NCBI GenBank assembly: GCA_016303225.1
Contig: JAEDMC010000093.1
Span: forward strand, 1 to 11,574
Reading direction: 5' to 3'
DNA: 11,574 nt
Source of the DNA: Kiritimatiellia bacterium
GTDB lineage: Bacteria > Verrucomicrobiota > Kiritimatiellia > RFP12 > UBA1067
Shown: in pieces, positions 1 through 9,400 of the stretch
Layout of the letters: each line of letters begins with the position of its first letter
Numbering within the stretch: the stretch's first letter is position 1
Translations under genes and position numbers: made by a program
Notes under the pieces: generated by a model
Databases searched by the model: none
Seen by the model: only the letters and a program-made list of their open reading frames with translations
Told to the model about the DNA's origin: nothing

Positions 1-145
1 AAAGCGGCGAGACGCCGCTTCTCCTTTGTCGGTCCCAGCGCAAAGCGGCGAGACGCCGCTTCTCCTTTCGGTGGCTCAAGTCCCAGCGCAAAGCGGCGAG
101 ACGCCGCTTCTCCTTTGTCGGTCCCAGCGCTAAGGGGCGAGACGC
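1..145 (-). repeat. Left stem-loop repeat array (41, 48 and 41 bp plus a degenerate copy)
   Basis: Three units (1-41, 42-89, 90-130) each carry the perfect 8-bp inverted repeat AAGCGGCG/CGCCGCTT around a 3-base loop (stems at 2-20, 43-61, 91-109), followed by CTCCTTT and a spacer ending CCCAGCGC. A degenerate fourth copy (131 to about 155) overlaps the end of the lipoprotein gene. The array lies just 3' of the operon. The hairpins have no T-run, so they are not typical intrinsic terminators but could protect or pause the transcript. The first unit begins exactly at the window edge, so the array may continue. Confidence 0.95.
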
Positions 146-439
146 TTACTTCCTCATCCGTTCGCGGATGAGACGCATCGTCTCCTGACGATTTTTCTCG
201 AGCGCCTCGGCAACTGCCGCGCGGTCGGCGTCATTCGTCGCCTGACCCATCAGCCTTACCAGCTTCTTCTGCTGATCGCGCTGGGCGTCAAGCTCCTTCA
301 CATACTCCTTGTCGGCCATGCGCTCCTCGACGGACGCGACATGGCTCATGTCGACGGGCTTCTCCGGCTGCTCGGCCTCTTTCTTCTTGCAACCTGCCAT
401 CGCCGCCAGCATCGCCAACAAAATCACAACCCTTTTCAT
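146..439 (-). CDS. Small charged helical lipoprotein
   Basis: 97 residues. The N-terminus MKRVVILLAMLAAMAGC is a lipoprotein signal peptide: basic n-region, hydrophobic core, and lipobox MAGC with the lipidated cysteine at residue 17. Next come KKK and an acidic/proline linker (18-30), then a strongly charged Glu/Lys/Arg/Gln-rich segment (about 35-97) expected to be alpha-helical and possibly coiled coil. An AAGGAG SD lies 9 bases before the ATG, which fixes the start. The gene begins 34 bases after the giant gene's stop with no promoter or terminator between them, so they are probably one operon. I recognise no family. By inference it is a membrane-anchored accessory of the giant exoprotein, for example in folding, transit or anchoring. 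The stop codon lies inside a degenerate copy of the downstream stem-loop repeat. Confidence 0.86.
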   Translation of the reverse strand: MKRVVILLAMLAAMAGCKKKEAEQPEKPVDMSHVASVEERMADKEYVKELDAQRDQQKKLVRLMGQATNDADRAAVAEALEKNRQETMRLIRERMRK

Positions 440-448
440 TCGTCGTTT

Positions 449-454
449 CTCCTT
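449..454 (-). promoter_or_regulatory. Shine-Dalgarno of the lipoprotein gene
   Basis: AAGGAG reads on the minus strand with 9 bases to the ATG at 437-439. It decides the lipoprotein start. A second AAGGAG at 464-469 lies in a near-identical 15-base duplication, AAGGAGAAACTACGA and AAGGAGAAACGACGA, directly upstream. Confidence 0.85.
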
Positions 455-473
455 TCGTAGTTTCTCCTTGGGT

Positions 474-3400
474 TTAATCCCCGAACACGCTCTCGGCCTT
501 CAGCACCTCGATCGTCATCGGCTGCGTGTCGGTGTCCATCGTCGTGCACCAGAAGGACGAGCCCTTGCTCTCCGGATGCAGGTCCCATCCGTAGCTATAG
601 CCCGGCGAAGCCGGCGACCAGGGGTCCATGACCTCGATCCGCGCCTTGTAGTTTGCGTCGAACGAATTCTCGTCGAAGATAAACGCGCGGAACGGCAAAG
701 GCTTGTCCGACATCTTCAGCGCGCCGCGGATCTTGAACGTCTGCGAATTCCAGACGTCGTAGGTCGTCGGATCGTTGCTGCGCGAATCGTCGAGGCCCTG
801 CATCTTCACGACGCGGTTTGTCTCGAAGGTATGGTCATTCTCCACGTACATCTTCACGGTGAAGACGAGGTTCGTGTACTTGCGGCCGTACATCTGGCGC
901 ACGACCGGATACTGCATGTCCTTCACACCGACCCGGAGGAGCCACTCCGGCTCTCCGCTGTCGGTAAACGGCGGAATGTCGAGCCAGTACATGTCGTTGA
1001 GCCCCAGCTCGCACTTCGGCGCCGCGTTGTTGTCGACCAGCTGGTAATGCGCCGGCACCATGTCGTCGATGTCCTTGTCGGCCCACTCCGGATGCGCCGA
1101 GAGCCAGTGGAGGATGCTCGGCGTGAACGGATTCTCCGGACCAAGCCTCCAGTTCGTCAGCAGGCGGTTGTCGACGCCCTCCGTCGCAACGACGTAGAGC
1201 GTGCCCGTCGGCGACTTGATCTCGAAGTTGCAGACGTGCGGCTTGTGGCGGAACGTCTCGTTCGTAACGCCGTTGACCGCAACCGAGTCAAGTTCGTAGA
1301 AGTTGTCGACCGTGTACTGGATGTTCGTCGAGCCGCCCTGCGGCACGATGACCAGGATCGACCGGCTCGTGTCGTCGCCGATCTTCTGATGCAGGTGCTC
1401 GCCCACCACGCTCGCGTAGATCCAGCTGTTCGTGCCGTTCGGCGGCAGGAACCACCCGGCCGGAATCACCTGCCCCTCGTTGAGGCCGCCCGGCGTGAAC
1501 TGAAGCCCGACGCTCCACGTGCCGTCCTCGCCCGGCGCAGGATCGCCCGTCGCCGTACCGCCGACGACACCCGTCGAACCGTAGAGCGCACCGTTCTTCC
1601 GCCGCGCCTTCTCCTCGCCCGCATAGAAGCGCTTCGGCGAGGCGAAGCCCTGGTTCGCAAGCTCGAACCGGTTCAACTCGGCCACAAGGTTGGTGCCCGC
1701 GTACATGCTGCCCGACAGGAGCGTCGCCGAGTTCGTGCCCTCGAGGACGAACTGGTGCTCGAGAACGCCCGACGGACGATACAGCTCGAACTGGTACGGC
1801 TGGTAGTAGCTGAGCGTGCCGCGCGTCATGCCCACCTGGTCGGCGTCGCTCCACGTGCCGTCCGCGGGATTGCCGAAGAAGTCCTTCACGCCGCCGGTCG
1901 TGTTCGCGTCACGGCTGTCGGGACTCTGCACGAACATGAACTCGTAGCCGTTCACCGCGCGGCCCGTGTTCTTGCTGCTCGGCACGCCCCACTTGCCGAA
2001 GGTGAAGAGCTTGCCGCTCTTCTTGCCCCCCGTCGTCGGATCGGTGCCGACGCCCGTCACCTTCACGTACCAGCCCGTCATGTCGACGCCCGCCGGCACG
2101 CACACCTCGACGTACTGGTTCGTCTTCGAGAGCGTGCCGCCCGTCTCGGACTTCATGCCGTCGTTCCAGTTGACCTCGTTGATCCACGCACGACCCGGCG
2201 AGACCGTGTCGATGAGCGCGTAGGCCGCGAACTTCGTCTCGTCGCGGTCGCCGCCGTGCGTCGCGTTGTAGTCGACCGGATAGTACCACTCGGGCTGCTT
2301 CCACATGCCCTGCGTGAGCGGCTGCGACTTCGCCTCCGCCCCGCCGTCGCTCGTGTGGTACTCGGCCTCAAGCATGAACTGCACGACCTGACCGCCCGTC
2401 GCCGCCGGCGGCACGAGCGTCGTCGGAGTCTCGACGTTGCTGCGGAAGACGAGGTTCGACGCGTCGCCCACCAGCTCGAGCTCCTGACGCACCACCGCGC
2501 CGGGACTGTCCCTCCACTGCTCGTAACCCCACGGCGACTCGCCGCGGTAGTAGGAGAGGTACACCTTGAAGCCCTTCGTGACGTCGACCTCGTCCTCCAG
2601 CTGCTTCAGCGTCAGCTTCGTCTGCACGCCCCAGCTCTCGCCCGCGAGCGGCTGCTCGTCGCGGCTCAGGATGTCGATGATCGGCTTGTGCGTGCCGAGG
2701 TTCATGCGGAACGGCCGCGCGTAGTCGAAGGTAATCGACGGCTGGACCTTCTCGCTGATGAGCACCTCGTCGAGGATCACGCGGCCCGTGTCGACGACGC
2801 CCCGGCGGTAGCCCTCGCTCGCCAGCTCGAACTTGATCGCGCTGTACGACCCGCCGGTCGTCCACGTGAAGTTCGAGAAGACCGTCGAGACGATCTCGTT
2901 TGTGCCGATCAGCGTCCACTTCGCGTCCACGTTGTTCGACGCGCCCCAGACGACGATCCGCCCCGGCGGCGCCACTTCGCCCGGACGCTCGTAGATGCGC
3001 GCCTTGAAGCTGACCGCGCCGATGCCCGTGCGGCCCCCGCCTTCCGCGCCGAACGTCGGCGAGAAGATCGTCGGCGGACACGCCCGCGCCTTCAGGTCGT
3101 CGTCCACCTCGACGATCGTGTGCGCGTCAGCGGTGTTGTTGAGCGCGCCCGAAAGGCCGTAGCCGAGATCACCCTTGAGCGTCGCGTCGGAGAGGTACAT
3201 GCGCCGCTCGCTGTCCGTCGCGTCGCCCACCGTGCGCAGGTTCCAGCCGCGCCACGCGCGCTCGCTGAGCGCCGGCTCGTCCGTCGCCTGCACGGCCGTC
3301 ACCGTCACCTTGCCGTAGGTGGTGACCTGCGTCTCGTTCGTCGCGAGGTCGACCGCCTTCTTCACCACGGTGACCGGCACGAAGAGGCGCATCACGCCGT

Positions 3401-6400
3401 AGTGGGGACGGTCCTTCGTGCCATCGTCATGGTAGCCGAGGTAGACGGTCCTGACGCCCTTCTCGCCGAGCTCCTCGTCGCAGCCCGCGGCGTAGGGACC
3501 GAACTTCCTGACCGTGATCCACTGGCCCACGTCCCCGCCCTCCGTCACCGACTGGTTGTAGCCGCCGACGTTGCTCAGGGTGCTCGCCGACACGGCGTTC
3601 GTCGCCATCTGCACCCAGATCTGCGCGTTCTCGTCCGCGTTCTTGTAGGCGAAGGTCAGCTTGCCGAGACCGCCCAGCATCGGCGACCTGAGCGAGACCG
3701 GCTTGTCCGCGTCCGCCCGCGCCGGCTGCAGCACGAGCTCGCGGTTGCGCGAGACCGTGTTCGTCAACATCAGGGCCTGCGTGTAGGTGAAGTCATCGCT
3801 GCGGTGCGAGAGGTTCAGGTCGTCCGCCGCGTGCCAGCGCGTCTGCACGATGTCCGTGTAGACGACGTCGACCGAATTCGAACCCGTCGTGTAGCGGACG
3901 TCCCACCGGCCGGTCTTCCGCAGCGAGATGCGCTTCTCCTCGAGCGCATAGCTGCTGACGTTTTCGTCGAAGACCGTCTGCCAGTCCAGTTCGCTCGAGC
4001 TGCCCTGCCTGCGGAGCTGCACGATCGTCTGCTGCTGGAGGTCGATCGGCGCCCGCAGGCCGACAAAATCGCCCGGCACCGTGTAGCGCTCGAGCCGCAT
4101 CGCCGGCAGCGCCCACTTGCGCGCGCTGTTGATCTCGTCGCGGCACTGGTCGAACTTCGTCGCATCGTTCGCGCCGTTCAGCGTGACGGACTGGTCCTCG
4201 AAGGACCAGCTCTTGTTCGCAACGATGATCTGCAATGTCGACGGCAGCGTCGCAAGCGGCTCTTGGAACACAATCGGCAGCAGGAACTGCGCCGGGCAGT
4301 CCTTCGACATCACGCCGTAGCTGCCCCAGGTGAAGTTGTTGTCCTTGTCGACGACGACGAGGCCGTTGAAGTTCCCGTCCGAATAGGCGCGCGCCGGATA
4401 CGTCTTGTCCGGACCGTGCGGAGCCTTCGAGAGGCCGCCCACGATCTGCGTCGAGCCGTCGTCCTGCGTCTTGCAGCTGATGAAGAAGCCGAAGCGGCCC
4501 TTCGGCGCATCCGCCTTCTCGGCCTCCTCGTCCGTCCACGCGTACGCCTGGTTCCAGAACCGCCTCGTCGCCAGCGTCTCGCACGTCATCGCACCCGAGA
4601 CGTTGCGCCACTTCAAGATCTTCATCGTGTATTCCTGATTCAGGTACGGACGCTCCACCCGGAACTCGTAGCAGCCCTGATACGGGAAGTAGTAGCCGAT
4701 CAGCGAGATCGACGCGCCAACGGCCATGTCGCCGAGCGACTTGCCGTCGATGTTGCAGGCCCCGCTCATCGTCGACTGCGCGAAGAACATGTAGTTGTCG
4801 CGGCCGAGCCCGCCGACCGCGTAGCCGATGCCGTCGAAAGTCGCCGACTGGCCGATGCGCGCCTTGAACGAGATCTCGTCGATGCCGTCCGGCGACAACG
4901 TCTCCGACCCGAGGAAGTCGATCATGCCCTTGCCCTGGCCGAGCAGCTTGCCCGCGAGGCCCGCGTCAAGGCCTTCCCGGTTCTGCGCGGCGAGCGCCTT
5001 GTGAACGAACGAGAGATAGCGCCCGTGGTACATGCCGTTGGGCATCTTCGGCACCTGGTCCAGCACGACGTCGAGCGGGAAGTCCTTCGCATAGTCGGCC
5101 GTGTAGAACGTCTCGTTCCAGCCGTCGTTCTCCGACTCGAAGGGCGTGTACTTCGACCAGTCGTTCGTCCGCGCCAGCATCTTCACGTCGTCGACGCCGT
5201 TGGTCAGGACGTCGTTCACGTGGAAGATGTCCGCCGTCGTGTGCGCGTCGTTCCACGAGTTGAAGTCCTGGTATTCGGCGCGCGCGATCGACCAGATCTT
5301 CGCGTCGGCCCCGAGGCGCAGGCGGAACTCGAGCCAACCCGACTTGTGGTCGATGCTGAACGTCGTCACCTCGCCGTTCTCCGCCAGGACGCCGTTGTTG
5401 GGGAGCTCCGCGACCGTGCCGCCGCCGCCCCAGCTCGTCTTGTTGAACGCGTAGTCCGTCGCGCCGGGCGTCTGCAGGTTCCAGCCGTTGAACTTGAACG
5501 TGCACGCCGCGCCCTCCTTCGCGTCGACCGGAATCCGCACGAGCGCGCGCCACGTGCCGTCGTCCATCAGCTCCATCGGCCAAAGCCCCTTGATCGCCCC
5601 GTCGAGCTGAACCTCCGTGCGCTCCCAGTCGCTGGCGCTGCGGCGGATGCGGACAAACCAGTCCTCGCCCAGGCTCGCCAGGCGCGTGTCGGCGTCCGGC
5701 ACCTCGTACTGGCTCTCCTTCAGCGCATCCTCCTCGGTGAACGTGCCCGCCTGCGTCACCTTGTCCTTCGTGCTGATCTTGTTCGAGTAGTCGACGTAGC
5801 CGTAGAACGGCGACTTCATCACCGCCACGAACCTGAACTCGATGTCTCCCGTCTCCATCTCCAGCGCAAGCGGCTCCAGCGTCTCGACCGCATCCGAACC
5901 CGCGCCCTGCATCATCGCCACCTGCCAGTCGCCCGAGCCCTCGAACGCCCCCAGATACCGGCGGCGATAGAGCATCTGCGCGAGCGACAGGTACGTGTCG
6001 GGCGACTGCCCCGCGTACGCGCACCCGGCCGGCAGCTTCACCCGCGCGCGGCCCTTCGGCGCCGGCGCGCCGGCGGACGGGAACGGCGGCACGAACGCAC
6101 CGCCCATGCCGACGACCTGCACGCCGATGAGCTCCGTGTCGAACTTGCCGTACGGCACGAGCTCCGCGCTCGTCGCCGGCGGCGACACGATCAGGTTGTC
6201 CATCAAGATCATCGCGTCGTCCGCGCCGGAGTTCTCGTCGAACGTCGTGCGGCGGATCCGCACGCGCGTCGGACGGTGCACGTTGACCTGCGCGTGGACG
6301 CGGTAGAAGAAGCCCTCGCTCGCCACCGACGCGCCCTTCGTCTCGACGAGCGCCAGCACCTTCGTCGCATCAAGGTCCTTCGAGGCCGTACCCGTCGTGT

Positions 6401-9400
6401 TCTGGTACCACAGCGCGCACAGGTCGACCTCCTGCCAGTCCAACGCGTCGGCAGGCACCTCCAGCGCGGCGGCGGTCTCGGCCGTCGCCAGCTCGACGAC
6501 CAGCCTGTAGAAGTCGGTCGCGACCGCCTTCTGGTTGACCGCGTCGAAGTAGATCGTCCCGACGCCGTTCGTGAAGACGCCCGACGTCACCGCCGCGCCC
6601 GCGACGTTGCGCAGCATCAGCCAGCCCGTGTCGGCCTTCGTCAGCGCCCTCACGCTCTCGTTCGTCACCGAAAGCGCCGTCCCGCTGTGGCTCGCCGGCA
6701 GGTAGTTCTGCCCCTTCAGCATGAGGCTGTTCGTCGTGAACGTGTTGCCCTGACGGCAGTTCTCGAGCTGCCAGAGCACCTTGCTGTCTTCGCTCCGAAC
6801 CAGCTCGAACCTGGTGCCCGGCAAGACGTTGTTGGAGACGACGCCCGCCGTGTCGTCGATCCGCCGCCAGAACGTGGCGCCGGTCGCGTCGGTCGCGCAC
6901 CAGCCCTGGTTCGTCACCGGGCCGAGCGCGTTATTGTCGGCGTTCATCAGGAGGACGCGGCCCGAGGCGCTGCCGCCGAGATCCTTCGTCGGCTGGACGT
7001 TCTCGATGATGTAGAAGTCGATCGAGTGCGCCTGCGGACGGTACGACACCGGCGACGAGTGGTCGAACGTCGCGCGGTAGTAGCCGACGGCCGTCGGCAT
7101 CTTGTTCGTCGTCGCCGTGCCCGTCTTCAGGTCCTTGCAGGAATAGCTGATCGCCGTCCCCGCGCCCTTGTAGGTGCCCTTGGCCACCGACGGCGCCGCC
7201 TCGCCCTGCTTCCACATCGTCTTGCCGAGCGACGGCACCGTCGACCACCAGTCGCAAGTCAGTCCCGCGCCGTTGTTGTAGAGATGGCAGTCGATCTTGA
7301 CCAGCCCGTTCACGCAGTAGTTCGCCTTGTGGAGGGTGTTGTACTCCTCCTTCAGCCACGCGGTCGAGAGCGCGTTCGTCGACAAGCGCACCTCGTCGAC
7401 ATAGAACCCGGCGCTCGCCAGCTGGAGCGGACGGTCGCTGCCGTTGACGTAGTAGGTGATGTGGTCTGTGCCGTTCTCGTTGATCGCGTCGGCATAGGCC
7501 CAGTAGCGACAGACGCCGGCGCCCTTCGTCGCCGTCGGCGTCAGGTAGTTCGCCTTGTAGCCGAAATAGCCCCACGTCGTCTTCATGTTCCAGGAGTTCG
7601 CGCCCCAGTTCCAGCCATAGTCCACGCCGGTCGTGAGCCAGCTCGCGTAGTACTGGGAGTTCACCATCCTCAGCGCCCAGCCGCCGAGCGGCCTCGCCTT
7701 GTTGATGGTCTCGGCGTCTGCCTTCGTGCCGGCGAAGATGCGGTTGCCGGGACCGATCGGCTTGTTGTCGTTGAAGCCGGCGTCGACCGCGAAGTCGGGG
7801 TACTGATACCAGCCGGTGTAGGTGAAGCGGTTGGTGAGCGTGCCCTCCGGATACGGATAGCCGCCGTCGACGAGGATGTCGCCGCTCTTCAGGTAGACGG
7901 CGTTGCCCATCGGCGCTTTCTTCTCCTTGTCGATGAACTCCCAGTCGGCGTCGCCGGTGAAGTACGCGCTGTGTCCGTTGCCCGTCGCGTCGGGAAGGCG
8001 GCCCTCCTCGAGCCGCGACATGTGCCAGACGCCGCAGTAGGTGTCGCGCCAGACCGCGCCGCCGTCGTAGGGACGGAGGTAGACGTCGCTCACGCGCTTC
8101 CAGCACATCGTGAACGTGGTCTTCGACGTCGAGACGCTCGGCAGCTTCACCCAGACGACCGATTCGCCGCGGATGTTCCAGAGTTCGACTTCATGCGGAA
8201 TCGGATCGCCGTACGAGTCGAAGAACTGGATCTCGGTGCCGTCGAGGCCCGCGCGCAGGTAGCTGAAGCCGGACATCTCGGAATAGCCGTCCTTCTCCGG
8301 CTCGTGCAGTTTCACGGGGACGGGGAAGTTGCTCTGCGCGCTCGCCGCCGTCACGGAGATCGGCATCTGGTCGGCGAAGATGTCGGCGGTGTTCACCCAG
8401 GTGCCGAAGATCTGCGTATCGACTGCGCCCGCCCAATTGTCCGTCTCGGGAATGGTCACGCGGATCACATAGGTGCCCGCCACCGTCGGTCCCTTGCCGG
8501 TGGCCGCCTGGGTCCACGCCGTCCACTCGCCCGTGGGCTCGCCGCCGACGCACGGACTGTACTCGACGATCACGTTCTCGCCCAGCTTCATCTTGACGTC
8601 CCCGGTTCCGTTCTTCTTGGGCCAGTCGCAGGTGAAGCAGTCGAGCGGGTTCTTGAGTCGTGTCGTTTTCAGCGGCGGATAGTTGAGGCTGCGGATCTCG
8701 TTCTTCGCCTGGGTGATCTGCCAGTGGTACTTGACGGCCGCCATCGAGCCCGAGTCCCACACGAAGTTGGTGACGTGCTGGTTGTTGTCGTCGTAGTAGG
8801 TCGTGAGCACCGCGTCGAAGGTGTACCAGCCGCCGGGATGCGCGCCCGGCGCGACGTTGGTCTCGCGATGCGTCGGCGTCAGCTGGCAGAACTTGAGCCG
8901 CAGCTCGTCGTCCGTGTAGCAGTAGCCCTGCGCGTCGAGATGCAGCAGGTCCGCGTCGACGGCGATGTGCTCCTGCGCGTCATAGACGAAGCTTTCGGTA
9001 ACCTCGGGCCGGTCCACCACCCGCTGGTTGATCTTCCACCTGACGACGCGGTCGCCGCGGTAGGTCGGATCCGTCGGCGCCACGTCACCCCACCCGTACG
9101 GCGCGTCGGCGGCGATGTTAATCGTCACCGCATAGTTGTCGGCGTCGACGCCGACCGACCACGTCGTGCGGTCGTTCGCGTTCGTCTTGAACGTGTACGC
9201 GAAGAACGGATCAACGCCCACATGCTCCTTGCCGTCATAGGTAAACGTCCGCGTCCCCGGCACCGGAATATCCCGCACCACAAACCCGCTCAGGCGAATG
9301 ATGACGACACCGTCACCACCCTTACCCGCAGTCTCGTCCGCACCCGCATACGACACGCCGCCACCACCACCACCGCCACGGCCATCCATGCCGTCTTGCG

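Noticed and set aside
1..130. CRISPR array
   Set aside because: The units are 41-48 bp with nearly identical spacers; there are no unique spacers and no cas gene. It is a stem-loop tandem repeat.
474..9290. Small minus-strand open frames rich in Arg within the giant gene
   Set aside because: They are out-of-frame shadows typical of high GC3 coding sequence, with no SD or domain support.
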